Assembly: GCA_005884005.1 (NCBI GenBank) | Contig: VAWI01000001.1 | Location: 1 to 56,761, forward strand | Reading direction: 5' to 3' | Source of the DNA: Actinomycetota bacterium | GTDB taxonomy: Bacteria > Actinomycetota > Thermoleophilia > Gaiellales > Gaiellaceae | Length of the DNA stretch: 56,761 nt | In this document: positions 7,086 through 16,010 of the stretch, in pieces | How positions within the stretch are numbered: the stretch's first letter is position 1 | How the letters are laid out: each line of letters starts with the position of its first letter | Notes under the pieces: model-generated | Told to the model about the DNA's origin: nothing | What the model saw: the letters and a program-made list of their open reading frames with translations, nothing else | Database searches by the model: none | Made by a program: the position numbers and the translations under genes

Positions 7086-8107
7086 TCCAGCGAGCGCTCG
7101 CGCGGTTGCTCGACGGCCACGATCTCTCGCGCATGGAGGCGCGTGGGGTGATGGGTTCGATCATGAGCGGCGAGGCGACGCCGGCCCAGATCGCCGGCTT
7201 TCTGATCGCGCTCCGCGCCAAGGGCGAGACCGCGGACGAGATCGCCGGCTGCGCCGAGGCGATGCGCGAGCACGCGCTGCCGGTGCGGCCGCAGCGCGAC
7301 GATCTGGTCGACACCGCAGGAACCGGCGGCGACGGCGCCAGAACGATCAACATCTCGACCGCGGCGGCGCTCGTCGCGGCGGCGGCCGGAGCGGGTGTGG
7401 CGAAGCACGGCAACCGTGCCGTTTCCTCGGCCTGCGGCTCGGCCGACGTCCTCGAGGCTCTGGGCTTCAATCTCGAGCTGTCCACCGAGCGAGTGGCGCG
7501 CTCGATCGACGAGCTCGGGTTCGGCTTCCTCTTCGCGCCGACTCATCATCCGGCGATGCGCCACGCCGCGCCCGTTCGGAGCGAGCTCGCGGCGCGCACG
7601 GTCTTCAACGTGCTCGGCCCGCTCACCAACCCGGCGGGCGCCCGCGCTCAGGTCGTCGGCGTCTACGCGCCGGAGCTCGTGCGCACGATCGCCGAGGTGC
7701 TCGCCCAGCTGGGAGCGACCCGCGCTTTCGTCGTCCACGGCGCGGGCGGGATCGACGAGCTCTCGCCGGCGGGGCCGAATTTCGTCTGCGAAGTCGCGAA
7801 CGGCGGCGTGCGCGCCCGGAACATCGACCCGCTCGAATTCGGACTTCCGCGTTGCGACCCGGGCGATCTGCGCGGAGGCTCGCCGGCGGAAAACGCCGCC
7901 GCGATCCGAGCCGTCTTCGCCGGCGAGAACGGCGGGCGCCGCAGCGCTGTCCTCCTCAACGCAGCCGGCGCGATCGCCGCGGGAGGCCACGCGGATGACC
8001 TCGCCGGCGGGCTCGAGCTCGCTCGGGAGGCGGTCGACTCGGGCGAGGCGGCAGCGCGGCTGGAGCAGCTGGTGAGCTTCTCGAACGAATCACACGAGGG
8101 CGCGTAG
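7082..8107 (+). CDS. trpD: Anthranilate phosphoribosyltransferase
   Basis: A 341-residue TrpD of normal length. It transfers the phosphoribosyl group of PRPP to anthranilate. The PRPP/Mg site motif GTGGD lies in DTAGTGGDGARTINIST, followed by the conserved KHGNRAVSSACGSADVLEALG. Later conserved stretches are FLFAPTHHPAMRH, RTVFNVLGPLTNPA and the C-terminal NAAGAI. The GTG at 7082 overlaps the trpG stop; the protein then starts VIQRALARLLDGHDLS, the expected helical N-terminus, so the longer open frame upstream is not used. The downstream trpCF gene starts 1 nt after its stop. Confidence 0.96.
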   Translation: MIQRALARLLDGHDLSRMEARGVMGSIMSGEATPAQIAGFLIALRAKGETADEIAGCAEAMREHALPVRPQRDDLVDTAGTGGDGARTINISTAAALVAAAAGAGVAKHGNRAVSSACGSADVLEALGFNLELSTERVARSIDELGFGFLFAPTHHPAMRHAAPVRSELAARTVFNVLGPLTNPAGARAQVVGVYAPELVRTIAEVLAQLGATRAFVVHGAGGIDELSPAGPNFVCEVANGGVRARNIDPLEFGLPRCDPGDLRGGSPAENAAAIRAVFAGENGGRRSAVLLNAAGAIAAGGHADDLAGGLELAREAVDSGEAAARLEQLVSFSNESHEGA

Positions 8108-8108
8108 C

Positions 8109-9263
8109 GTGGGTCGTTTCCGTGACGCGCTTGCTGCGCCCGGCCTCGGGGCGATCGCCGAGGTGAAGCGCCGTTCACCGTCGGCGGGAGATCTCCGCCC
8201 TGACGCCGATCCCGCGGAGCTCGCGGCCGGATTCGCAGAGGCCGGCTCCGCAGCTGTGTCGATCCTCGTCGACGAGCGCTTCGGCGGTTCCGTCGGCGAT
8301 CTGCGCGCGGCCCGCCCGGCCAGCTCCGCGCCGCTCCTGGCGAAGGGCTTCTTCCAGCAAGAAAGACAGCTGGACGAGCTGAAGCAGGCGGGAGCCGATG
8401 CCGTGCTTCTGCTCCTGCGCGATCTGGACGACCGGCGCGCGGCGGCGATGCTCTCGCGTGCGAACGAGCTCGGCCTGGATGCGCTCGTCGAGGCACACGA
8501 CGTGGACGAGCTGGCGCGCGCGGTCGGGCTCGGCGCCGAAGTGATCGGCGTCAACGCCCGCGACCTGGACACCCTCAGGGTTGATCGCGGCGCTGCCCTC
8601 GAGCTGGTCGCCTCCGCACCGCGCGACCGCGTCGTCGTCGCGGAAAGCGGCATTGCGGCCCGCGCGCATGGTGCCGCCGCGGAGCTCGCCGGCGCCGACG
8701 CGATCCTCATCGGCTCGGCATTGATGTGCGCGCCGGATCCCCTCGCGAAGCTGCGCGAGCTACTGGCGCGGCCACTCGTCAAGATCTGCGGCCTGACGCG
8801 CGAACAGGACGTGGCCGTCGCCGCCGAGGCGGGCGCCGACCTCGGCGGCTTCATCCTCGCCAGGGAGACCCCGCGGCGAGCTCCTGCGGTTCTCCCCGTT
8901 CCGGAGACGATGCTCTCGGTGGCCGTCTACGTCGGCGAGCGCGGCAATGCACCCAGCGATCTCGCCCAGCTCTACGCGCGCGAGGATGGCCATCGTGCCC
9001 GTGACGGCGTCTTGCTGCGCGGCGACGAGCAGGTTGCGCGGGTCGTCGACCGCGCATGGCAGCAGGAAGACCCGGAGCACCTCGAGCGCGCCCGCTCCGC
9101 CATAGGCCGGATCGTGCTCGCCGGAGGGCTCACGCCTGAAAACGTCGGCGAGGCGATCGAGGCGGTGCAGCCGTGGGCGGTGGACGCCAGCTCGAGCCTC
9201 GAGAGGGAGCCCGGGATCAAGGATCACGACCGAGTTCGCGCCTTCGTCGCGGCTGTTCGATGA
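8109..9263 (+). CDS. trpC/trpF: Indole-3-glycerol phosphate synthase / phosphoribosylanthranilate isomerase fusion
   Basis: A 384-residue two-domain protein. Residues 1 to ~218 are TrpC ([48 protein letters not shown]). Residues ~219-384 are TrpF ([12 protein letters not shown] near the start, [21 protein letters not shown] and PGIKDHDRV at the end). It would carry out two consecutive steps from phosphoribosylanthranilate to indole-3-glycerol phosphate. The TrpC part lacks the ~40-residue N-terminal helical extension of classical enzymes. The TrpF part is short, with the usual substrate-loop HGDE region degenerate (LLRGDEQ). GTG 8109 is the start; the stop overlaps trpB by 4 nt (ATGA). Confidence 0.93.
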   Translation: MGRFRDALAAPGLGAIAEVKRRSPSAGDLRPDADPAELAAGFAEAGSAAVSILVDERFGGSVGDLRAARPASSAPLLAKGFFQQERQLDELKQAGADAVLLLLRDLDDRRAAAMLSRANELGLDALVEAHDVDELARAVGLGAEVIGVNARDLDTLRVDRGAALELVASAPRDRVVVAESGIAARAHGAAAELAGADAILIGSALMCAPDPLAKLRELLARPLVKICGLTREQDVAVAAEAGADLGGFILARETPRRAPAVLPVPETMLSVAVYVGERGNAPSDLAQLYAREDGHRARDGVLLRGDEQVARVVDRAWQQEDPEHLERARSAIGRIVLAGGLTPENVGEAIEAVQPWAVDASSSLEREPGIKDHDRVRAFVAAVR

Positions 9264-10381
9264 GCGCGCCCGGCCGCACCTTCGGTGAATACGGGGGCCG
9301 CTACGTCCCCGAGACGCTGATCCCGGCACTCGACGAGCTCGAGCTCGGATGGCGCGAGGCATTGGCCGATCCTGCATTCAGAGACGAGCTGGAAGCGCTG
9401 GGGCGAGACTACGGCGGCCGGCCCACGCCGCTGACGCTTGCCGAGCGCTTCGCCCCCGGCAAGCGCGTCTACCTGAAGCGCGAGGATCTGCTCCACACCG
9501 GCGCGCACAAGCTCAACAACGCGCTCGGCCAGGCGGTGCTGGCACGCCGACTGGGCAAGCGCCGCATCGTCGCCGAGACGGGCGCCGGTCAGCACGGTGT
9601 CGCGAGCGCGACCGTTTGCGCGCGCTTCGGGTTCGACTGCGTCGTCTACATGGGGTCCGAAGACATGCGCCGCCAGGCGCCGAACGTCGAGCGGATGGGC
9701 CTGCTCGGCGCCGAGGTGCGTCCGGTTGAGTTCGGGACGAAGACGCTGAAGGAGGCAACGAGCGAGGCGATCCGCGATTGGATCACCAATGTCGAGACGA
9801 CGCATTACCTGATCGGTTCGTGCGTCGGTCCGGCTCCCTACCCCAAGATCGTCGGCGAGCTGCAAGCTGTGATCGGCCGGGAGGCACGGGAGCAGATCCT
9901 CGCGTCCGAAGGCCGCCTACCCGAGGTCGCGGTCGCGTGCGTCGGCGGCGGCTCGAATGCGATCGGCCTCTTTGCGGGATTCCTGGACGACTCTTCGGTC
10001 CGGCTCGTGGGCGTCGAGGCCGCCGGCGCGGCGAGCCTCGGCACGGGCCGCGCGGGGGTCCTCCACGGCTCGCGCTCCTCGCTGCTCGCCGACGAGGACG
10101 GGCAGGTGCTCGACGCCCACTCGATCTCGGCCGGCCTGGACTATCCCGGTGTCGGTCCCGAGCACGCGTTCCTCCGCGACACGGGGCGCGCCGAGTACGT
10201 CGGCGCCGGCGACGAAGAGGCGCTCGCCGCGTTCCGCCGGCTGGCCGAAACGGAAGGGATCATTCCCGCGCTCGAGGCTTCCCACGCGCTGGCGAAGGCA
10301 CTGGAGTTCGACGAGGAGCTAATCCTCGTCTGCCTCTCCGGCCGGGGCGACAAGGATCTCGCGGAGGTCCTGTCCCGGTGA
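9260..10381 (+). CDS. trpB: Tryptophan synthase beta subunit
   Basis: A 373-residue TrpB that condenses indole with serine using PLP. The PLP lysine sits in HTGAHKLNN, followed by [21 protein letters not shown]. The phosphate-binding loop is VGGGSNAIG, and the C-terminus ends in the conserved [13 protein letters not shown]. The N-terminus [16 protein letters not shown] is typical of the TrpB1 class that works with TrpA. The ATG at 9260 overlaps the trpCF stop codon; a longer open frame upstream is not TrpB-like. The gene is separated from trpA by 142 nt carrying a hairpin, unlike the tight spacing of the rest of the operon. Confidence 0.97.
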   Translation: MSAPGRTFGEYGGRYVPETLIPALDELELGWREALADPAFRDELEALGRDYGGRPTPLTLAERFAPGKRVYLKREDLLHTGAHKLNNALGQAVLARRLGKRRIVAETGAGQHGVASATVCARFGFDCVVYMGSEDMRRQAPNVERMGLLGAEVRPVEFGTKTLKEATSEAIRDWITNVETTHYLIGSCVGPAPYPKIVGELQAVIGREAREQILASEGRLPEVAVACVGGGSNAIGLFAGFLDDSSVRLVGVEAAGAASLGTGRAGVLHGSRSSLLADEDGQVLDAHSISAGLDYPGVGPEHAFLRDTGRAEYVGAGDEEALAAFRRLAETEGIIPALEASHALAKALEFDEELILVCLSGRGDKDLAEVLSR

Positions 10382-10406
10382 GGCGTATTCGCCGCAAACT
10401 CCGCAC

Positions 10407-10428
10407 CCCCACCCTTCTTTGGGTGGGG
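10407..10428. repeat. Hairpin in the trpB-trpA gap
   Basis: CCCCACCC (10407-10414) pairs with GGGTGGGG (10421-10428) around a TTCTTT loop. It lies in the 142-nt gap between trpB and trpA, a spacing that is out of character for this operon. It is not followed by a T run, so a terminator role is doubtful; an inserted repeat is an alternative. Confidence 0.5.
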
Positions 10429-10523
10429 CCGCTCCCTCCGCCCTCGGCGGATGACGCTATCGAAGAGCCTGCAACGTGTCTTGCGCGCGAGCGTGCCGAT
10501 TGTGTGCCGGTTCTTCCACTGGC

Positions 10524-11237
10524 TTGAAGAAGATCGCGATCTACCTGATGTGCGGGCCGGGGACGCCCGAGCTCGCCGAAGCCGCCGTCGAAGGCGGCGC
10601 CGACATCATCGAGCTCGGCTTTCCGTTCTCGGACCCGCTCGCCGACGGCCCGGTGATCCGTCGTGCCGGGGAGCGGGCGCTGGCGGAAGGGATGCGGACC
10701 GCCCCATGCCTCGAATGCCTCGCGGCGACCCGTCGAAATCTAGAGGCGCCTCTGATTCCGATGACCTACGCCTCGCTGCTCGAGGCGTACGGCTACGAGC
10801 GGTTCGCTGCCGACGCGGCGGACGCCGGCGCGACCAGCCTGATCGTGGCCGATCTGCCCGTCGACGCCGAGCCGGGACTCCGCCGCGTGCAGCTGGTCGC
10901 TCCCACCTCGACCGACGACCGGATCGCACTCGCAGCGCAGCGGACGGACGGGTGGCTCTACCTGGTCACGGTTACGGGGACGACGGGGGCGCGCGAGGGC
11001 ATCTCATCTGCTCTCGGCGGACTCATCGAGCGCACCCGCCGACTCACCGAGCTGCCGCTTTACGCTGGTTTCGGCATTTCGACGCCTGAGCAGGCAGCCG
11101 CGGCAGCGGAAGTCGCCGACGGCGTCGTCGTGGGGTCACGCGCCGTCGAAATCGCAACAGACGGGCCGGCGGCCCTCCGCGACTACGTTTCCTCGCTGCG
11201 CGAAGCGGTCGACTCGGTATCCGCCGTCAGCTCGTAG
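10524..11237 (+). CDS. trpA: Tryptophan synthase alpha subunit
   Basis: A 237-residue TrpA that cleaves indole-3-glycerol phosphate to indole and glyceraldehyde 3-phosphate. The catalytic Glu is in ADIIELGFPFSDP and the catalytic Asp in the same loop (SDPLADGP). Phosphate-binding segments are GFGISTPEQA and GVVVGSRAVEI. TTG at 10524 (LKKIAIYLMCGPG) is chosen because TrpA homology begins there; GTG at 10476 would add 16 residues not resembling TrpA, although it has a GAAGAG upstream. No good ribosome-binding site is seen for the TTG, so the start is uncertain. It closes the trp operon, convergent with a decayed gene 9 nt away. Confidence 0.94.
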   Translation: MKKIAIYLMCGPGTPELAEAAVEGGADIIELGFPFSDPLADGPVIRRAGERALAEGMRTAPCLECLAATRRNLEAPLIPMTYASLLEAYGYERFAADAADAGATSLIVADLPVDAEPGLRRVQLVAPTSTDDRIALAAQRTDGWLYLVTVTGTTGAREGISSALGGLIERTRRLTELPLYAGFGISTPEQAAAAAEVADGVVVGSRAVEIATDGPAALRDYVSSLREAVDSVSAVSS

Positions 11238-11246
11238 GTCCATCCT

Positions 11247-11569
11247 TCAGGGAGCCGGCACGAGCTCCTCGAGCGGCACACCCTTCAACAAGTGTTCGAG
11301 TGCCCAGCGCGTGGCCGAGTGCCCGATCACGATGACCCGGCCCGACCGGTGCCCGACCGCGACGTCCCCGAGAAAGGATCGCATCCGTTCAACCGTCTGT
11401 CGATAGCTCTCACGGCCCGGAAACGGCTCGCTGATCCGCCGCATGCGCTCTCGCTCGACCTCTGAGGCCGGGCCGCCCTTCAGGGCGCCGTAATCGCACT
11501 CGCGCAGGCGCGCGTCCAGGCGGAGGGGAGTTCCGGTGTCTCCGAACGCGAGACGATCCGGGTCGTCAT
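11247..11569 (-). pseudogene. Histidine phosphatase (phosphoglycerate mutase-like), internally deleted
   Basis: An ATG at 11567-11569 overlaps the stop of the alcohol dehydrogenase (ATGA) and begins MTTRIVSRSETP, reminiscent of the MTxRIVxVRHGET start of histidine phosphatases. The catalytic RHG and the next ~60 residues are missing, and in another frame the C-terminal half follows: LRLDARLRECDYGALKGG, then RVIVIGHSATRWALEHLL with the second catalytic His. The C-terminus also stops early, about 15 residues short. Deletion plus frameshift has destroyed the enzyme; only the remnant of a gene once coupled to the dehydrogenase remains. Confidence 0.7.
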
Positions 11570-12531
11570 CGCCGCGCCACTTCGAGCACCGCAGAGCCGC
11601 GAATCTGACCCCGGCGGACACGGTCGAGAGCCTCGTTCGCCTGTTCGAGCGGAAACGCCTCGACTACCGTCCGCACGGGCACCTGCGGCGCCAGCGCAAG
11701 AAACTCCTCGCCGTCGCGGCGCGTCAGGTTCGCGACCGAGCGCAGCACCCGCTCGCCCCACACCAGCTCGTACGGGAAAGCCGGGATGTCGGTCATATGG
11801 ATACCGGCGCAGACGACGCTGCCACCCTTGGCGAGCGCGCCCAGTGCGAGAGGGACGAGTGCGCCGACAGGAGCGAAAATGATCGCGGCGTCAAGCTCCT
11901 CCGGCGGCTTCTCGTCCGACGAACCGGCCCAGACGGCGCCCAGGTCTCGCGCGAACGCCTGTCCCTTTTCGTCGCCTGGCCGCGTGAATGCGAAGACACG
12001 GCGCCCTTCGTGCCGAGCGACTTGCGCCACGATGTGCGCGGAGGCGCCGAATCCGTAGAGTCCCAGCCGCTCGCCCTCCCCTGAAAGCCGGAGCGAGCGA
12101 TAGCCGATCAGGCCCGCACACAGGAGGGGAGCTGCCTCGAGACCGGAATAGCCCTCGGGGAGTGGAAAGCAAAAGCGTTCATCGACGACGGTGTACTCGG
12201 CGTAGCCTCCGTCCGAGTCGTAACCCGTGAAGCGCGCGCGGTCGCAGAGGTTCTCGCGACCGGAGCGGCAGAACCGGCACTCCCCGTCGGTCCAGCCGAG
12301 CCACGGAATCCCGACGCGGCGGTCCTCGCCCACGACCGTGCCGACGACCTGGTGGCCGAGCACCAGGGGCAGTTTTGGGTTCGGAAGCTCGCCGTCGGCG
12401 ACGTGGAGGTCGGTCCGACAGACGGCGCAGGCATCGACCTGGACGAGCAGCTGGCCCGGGCCAGGCTCCGGTTCCGGCAGGTCCGCCTCCCGCAGCGAAG
12501 CCGAGGGCCGGTCTAGCACCATGGCGCGCAT
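11566..12531 (-). CDS. Zinc-dependent alcohol dehydrogenase
   Basis: A 321-residue medium-chain dehydrogenase/reductase. Catalytic zinc ligands are visible as C-R-T-D-L-H (residues ~38-43) and GHQVVG, and the structural zinc site as the CRFCRSGRENLC cluster (Cys-rich lobe). The NAD(P)-binding region is GLYGFGASAHI. It probably oxidises alcohols or reduces aldehydes; the substrate is unknown. The closest general resemblance is to the AdhP-like, zinc-binding family with a degenerate GLGGLG (GFGAS). The start ATG at 12531 gives MRAMVLDRPSAS, with AGAGAG upstream; the frame extends far upstream but that region is antisense to the NlpC gene. It diverges from that gene, the starts nearly touching. 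Confidence 0.9.
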   Translation of the reverse strand: MRAMVLDRPSASLREADLPEPEPGPGQLLVQVDACAVCRTDLHVADGELPNPKLPLVLGHQVVGTVVGEDRRVGIPWLGWTDGECRFCRSGRENLCDRARFTGYDSDGGYAEYTVVDERFCFPLPEGYSGLEAAPLLCAGLIGYRSLRLSGEGERLGLYGFGASAHIVAQVARHEGRRVFAFTRPGDEKGQAFARDLGAVWAGSSDEKPPEELDAAIIFAPVGALVPLALGALAKGGSVVCAGIHMTDIPAFPYELVWGERVLRSVANLTRRDGEEFLALAPQVPVRTVVEAFPLEQANEALDRVRRGQIRGSAVLEVARR

Positions 12532-13546
12532 CTCTCTATCGTGCCGGTGGATGCGCGTCCTCGCTTTTATGGTCGCGATCTCGCTCGTTGGAGCACCCGC
12601 TGCGGCCGCCGACATTCTCGGCACGGCGCAGGTGCGCACGGCGAGCGGAAAGCTGCTCGCGGCCGCCGGTGACGGATCCTTCACGTATCCGCGGGACGGC
12701 TCGGTGCTCTCGATCGGCCGCGTCGTCGCGACGGAGACGCGCGTCGAGCTCGACGACGTCTCGATGCTCGGCGGGCGCGTCCATGCGGACCGCGTCACGA
12801 TCAGGCACGGCCGCCGTGCGGCGATCTCGGGCCTCGTGGTCCAGGGTCTGCTGCGGGATGCGAGCTCGAACGCGCTCTTCCAGCTCGACACCAGCAGCTA
12901 CCTGGTCGTCAGCCAGAAGGCCGTGATCGGCCAGAAGACGGGCTATGTGGGCCTGCGACTGAGCGTCGCGCCCGGCTACCCGGGCGTCGCGAGCGGCGCT
13001 CAGGTGCTCGTCGGCTTGCGGGAACGGGGCAGCGAAAAGACGAACCAGCTTGCGAACCGCGTCGTCACGGCGGCTGGACCGTGGGCGTCGCTCGGCTTCG
13101 GCGCCGCACCCTTGATCGCGGGCCTCCCCGTCGTCACCGAGCCGCTGCTCGCCGGTGTCCTGCCGGCCGCCAACGGAATCGGTGGCCGCGCGGTAGCGAT
13201 CGCCGCCCAGTACCTAGGCGTTCCGTATCGCTGGGGCGGCGAGAGCCCCGTCACGGGCTTCGACTGCTCCGGCCTGACGATGTTCGTCTACGGCCAACTC
13301 GGGGTTCCCCTGACCCACTACACCGGAGCCCAGCTCCACGAGGGCACCCCTGTGCCCCCGGAGGCTCTCCAGCCCGGCGATCTCGTCTTCTTCGACGCCG
13401 GCGCATTCGGAATCCCCGGCCATGAAGGCATGTACATCGGGGGTGGCCTCTTCATTCACGCGCCGCATACGGGCGATGTCGTGCGGATCTCGAGCCTCAA
13501 CCAATACGCACAACGCTATGTCGGCGCGGTGCGCCCGTACGCCTAG
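12521..13546 (+). CDS. NlpC/P60 family cell-wall hydrolase
   Basis: A 341-residue exported protein whose C-terminal ~120 residues are an NlpC/P60 cysteine peptidase, which cuts peptidoglycan stem peptides. The catalytic Cys is in PVTGFDCSGLTMFVY, the His in GIPGHEGMYIGGG, and a third polar residue is the His of LFIHAPHTG. The N-terminus has a basic segment and hydrophobic core ending in AAAADI, a signal peptide. The middle region (13 strands or so) is unrecognised. ATG 12521 overlaps the divergent dehydrogenase start by 11 nt; ATG 12551 (MRVLAFMVAIS) is an equally good start and would give a cleaner arrangement. No repeated SH3 or LysM module is visible. Confidence 0.9.
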   Translation: MARISLSCRWMRVLAFMVAISLVGAPAAAADILGTAQVRTASGKLLAAAGDGSFTYPRDGSVLSIGRVVATETRVELDDVSMLGGRVHADRVTIRHGRRAAISGLVVQGLLRDASSNALFQLDTSSYLVVSQKAVIGQKTGYVGLRLSVAPGYPGVASGAQVLVGLRERGSEKTNQLANRVVTAAGPWASLGFGAAPLIAGLPVVTEPLLAGVLPAANGIGGRAVAIAAQYLGVPYRWGGESPVTGFDCSGLTMFVYGQLGVPLTHYTGAQLHEGTPVPPEALQPGDLVFFDAGAFGIPGHEGMYIGGGLFIHAPHTGDVVRISSLNQYAQRYVGAVRPYA

Positions 13547-13555
13547 CGCAGCGTC

Positions 13556-13981
13556 TTAGCGTCCGCGGCGCTGCTTCTGCAGCTTTTCCATGGCACGCCG
13601 TTGCTGCCGGTTCTGCGGCTCGGGAAGCGCGCCTTCCTGCCCGGCGGCCTCGAGATAGGCGCGCCGCTCCGAGGCGCTCAGCCTCGAGAGCGCGGCCTGC
13701 GCCCGCTGCGGATCGTTCGCGACCCCGGCCCGCTCGAGCTTCTCGAGCGCGCTCGCCGCTTCGGGGTTCTGCTTCGCCAACGCCGCGCGCGAGGCCTTCA
13801 TCATCAAGCCCCGGACACCCGGAATCTTCGCGATCCCCTGCATGACGGGCCGGGCGTACTTGCCGCCCTGGACCCTCGCCACCAGCGTGAAGAGCGCGAG
13901 CGTGAGAACGATCGCACCGACGATGTAGAGGGGGATGAAGTAGAGCCACACGGCCGCGGAATCGTAGCGCGAGCTCAGCAT
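13556..13981 (-). CDS. Small membrane protein of unknown function
   Basis: A 141-residue protein with one clear membrane helix near the N-terminus (WLYFIPLYIVGAIVLTLALF), then a cytoplasmic or periplasmic tail rich in Ala, Arg and Gln, predicted helical. It ends in a strongly basic segment (QQRRAMEKLQKQRRGR). I do not recognise a family. It follows the sigma/anti-sigma pair on the same strand with a 7-nt gap, so it is probably the third gene of that operon and could be a target or partner of the sigma factor system. Confidence 0.8.
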   Translation of the reverse strand: MLSSRYDSAAVWLYFIPLYIVGAIVLTLALFTLVARVQGGKYARPVMQGIAKIPGVRGLMMKASRAALAKQNPEAASALEKLERAGVANDPQRAQAALSRLSASERRAYLEAAGQEGALPEPQNRQQRRAMEKLQKQRRGR

Positions 13982-13988
13982 GCCGCCG

Positions 13989-14240
13989 CTAGCGGGACTT
14001 CCAGTCCCGGAAAGCCGCGAGCAGCGCCGCTTCGGCCTCGGGACTCAGGTCGGCCGGCGTCAACCGCCCCGTCAGCGCAATCGTCTCCCGCATCTGACGG
14101 ACGTACTCCCGGCAGCCGGTGCACCCTTCGATGTGGTGCAGGAAGCTGTTCTGCTCGGCCTCGGGCAGCGCGCCTTCGAGATAGTCGGTCACCAGCTCGA
14201 CGAGCTCCTGGCAACTCAGCTGTTCGATGCTTGCACTCAC
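13989..14240 (-). CDS. Zinc-finger anti-sigma factor
   Basis: An 83-residue ZAS-type anti-sigma protein. The zinc motif HxxxCxxC appears as HHIEGCTGC (~residues 35-43), preceded by an acidic helix (ELVTDYLEGALPEAEQ) typical of the sigma-binding domain. There is no membrane helix, so it is soluble, as in RsrA-like proteins. The GTG start overlaps the stop of the upstream ECF sigma gene by 4 nt, the usual arrangement of a sigma factor and its antagonist. Whether zinc or a thiol signal controls release cannot be judged from sequence. Confidence 0.88.
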   Translation of the reverse strand: MSASIEQLSCQELVELVTDYLEGALPEAEQNSFLHHIEGCTGCREYVRQMRETIALTGRLTPADLSPEAEAALLAAFRDWKSR

Positions 14241-14857
14241 CGGGCCTCCATGAGGTAGCCCTCCAGCGCCTGCCGAACCTTCGAGCGCGCTCGGTGGAGA
14301 AGTACCCGTTGATTTGTCTCGCTGACGCCTAGAGCGTTACGCGTCTCCTCCGAGCTCCAGCCCTCCACGTCCCTGAGGCTGATCACGGCCCGCTGTACCG
14401 GTGGTAGCTCTTCGATCGCACGCTCGAGGACCTCCCGCGTCTCGGTGGCGAGCAGCCGCTCCTCCGGCCAGGGCTCTGGCTTCGTCGCCCAGTGACCCGG
14501 CCAGCGCTCGTGATCTGGCGGCAGGAAGCGGTCGGGATCGACCGCGGCCTCGGGCACGGCGTCGGGTCGCTCGAGCGCAGAGAACGGCACCGTCCGGCCC
14601 TCCCGCTGTCCACGCGTCTTCGCGATGTTCGTGAGAATCCGGAAGATCCAGGTCTTCAGCGAGGAGCGGCCCTCGAAGCGGTCGATCCCGTTGAGGACGC
14701 CGATCCACGTCTCCTGCACGACCTCCTCGGCAACCGCCCGGCTGGCGACGTAGATCTGAGCGACTCGCAGGAGGGAGGCGTTGTACATGCGCATCAGCTC
14801 TTCGAAGACCCGCTCGTCACGCGCCCGGAGTGCTGCGATCACGGCGGCGTCGTCCAT
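14237..14857 (-). CDS. ECF-type RNA polymerase sigma factor
   Basis: A 206-residue sigma-70 family protein with only regions 2 and 4. Region 2 is visible as VFEELMRMYNASLLRVAQIYV...AEEVVQETWIGVL, with the -10 recognition segment LKTWIFRILTNIAKTR. Region 4 is LPPVQRAVISLRDVEGWSSEE followed by an HTH (RNALGVSETNQRVLLHRAR). The linker is longer than usual and Pro/Trp-rich (PDHERWPGHW). The start M at 14857 (MDDAAVIAALRARD) is chosen over an upstream codon lacking homology. It is 43 bp from the divergent dehydrogenase gene and is followed by its anti-sigma factor. Confidence 0.93.
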   Translation of the reverse strand: MDDAAVIAALRARDERVFEELMRMYNASLLRVAQIYVASRAVAEEVVQETWIGVLNGIDRFEGRSSLKTWIFRILTNIAKTRGQREGRTVPFSALERPDAVPEAAVDPDRFLPPDHERWPGHWATKPEPWPEERLLATETREVLERAIEELPPVQRAVISLRDVEGWSSEETRNALGVSETNQRVLLHRARSKVRQALEGYLMEAR

Positions 14858-14900
14858 TCGGCGACTGTAACGCGGGCGCCAAGTGCGAGACGATGGCGGC

Positions 14901-16010
14901 ATGAAGGCAATCGCGGTTCATCCAGGCAAGGCGGGCTCGATCCACCTCGAGGACGTCCCGAAGCCGTCCGTCGACCAGGTTCCGGACGGCCGCGGCGTTC
15001 TCGTCCGGGTCTTGCGTGTCGGTGTCGATGGCACCGACAAGGAGATCAACGCTGCCGAGTACGGCGCGGCGCCCGAGGGCGACGACTTCCTGATCATCGG
15101 TCACGAGAACTTCGGCGTGGTCGAGGAGGTCGGCCCGAACGTGCCCGACATCATCCGTCCAGGCGGCTACGTCGTCGCGAGCGTGCGCCGGCCGGGCTCC
15201 TCGATCTACGGAAAGATCGGCCTTCAGGACTTCACCACCGACGACGTCTACTACGAGCGCGGCATCAACCTGCTGCACGGCTATCTGACCGAGTACTACG
15301 TCGAGGACTCGAACTTCGTCTTCCCGCTACCGGAGACGCTGCGCGAGGTCGGCGTGCTGCTGGAGCCGACCACGGTCGCCGAGAAGGGGATCAATCACGC
15401 CTACGAGATCCAGCGGCGGCTCAAGGTCTGGGAACCGCGCCGCGCCCTGATCCTCGGCTCCGGGACGATCGGCCTGCTGATGGCGATGGCGGCGCGCTTG
15501 CGCGGGCTCGAGCTGACCGTCGCTTCGCTGCCGCAGCCCCCATACCGGAACAGCGAGCTCGTCGAGCAGCTCGGCGGCGTCTACGTCTCGACCGAGGACA
15601 AGTCGATCGTCGAGATCAGCAAGGAGCGCGGGCCGTTCGATCTGATCATGGACGCGACGGGCTTCTCACCGGTGATCTGGGAGGCCGCCGAGGTGCTGGG
15701 CAAGAACGGCGTGCTCGTCCTCTCCTCGATCACCGGCGGGGAACGGAAAGCCGAGGTCAACTCCGACAAGATCAACCAGAGCTTCGTGCTCGGCAACAAG
15801 GTGATGGTCGGAACCGTCAACGCCTCGCCAGCCGACTTCCGCTCGGGTGTCGACGATCTGATCAAGGCGCAGGCGCTCTTCCCGGGCTGGCTCGACCAGC
15901 TGCTGACGACGCCCATCCGCGGGCTCGAGAACTACGGCGAGATGATCCGCGCGCTCACGGAGGACAAGGACGCGATCAAGGTCTTCGTCGAGGTGAACGG
16001 GTCCCGATGA
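14901..16010 (+). CDS. Glucose 1-dehydrogenase (zinc MDR family)
   Basis: A 369-residue medium-chain dehydrogenase resembling archaeal-type glucose 1-dehydrogenases: GVDGTDKEI (in place of the usual C-zinc ligand loop), [14 protein letters not shown] with the zinc His-Glu, [12 protein letters not shown], and [18 protein letters not shown] for NAD(P). The structural zinc lobe is replaced by the [14 protein letters not shown] segment, without the four-Cys cluster. It oxidises glucose to gluconolactone. The ATG at 14901 is the start of homology. The stop overlaps the GH15 gene by 4 nt, so glucose released by that hydrolase could be fed directly to this enzyme. Confidence 0.88.
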   Translation: MKAIAVHPGKAGSIHLEDVPKPSVDQVPDGRGVLVRVLRVGVDGTDKEINAAEYGAAPEGDDFLIIGHENFGVVEEVGPNVPDIIRPGGYVVASVRRPGSSIYGKIGLQDFTTDDVYYERGINLLHGYLTEYYVEDSNFVFPLPETLREVGVLLEPTTVAEKGINHAYEIQRRLKVWEPRRALILGSGTIGLLMAMAARLRGLELTVASLPQPPYRNSELVEQLGGVYVSTEDKSIVEISKERGPFDLIMDATGFSPVIWEAAEVLGKNGVLVLSSITGGERKAEVNSDKINQSFVLGNKVMVGTVNASPADFRSGVDDLIKAQALFPGWLDQLLTTPIRGLENYGEMIRALTEDKDAIKVFVEVNGSR

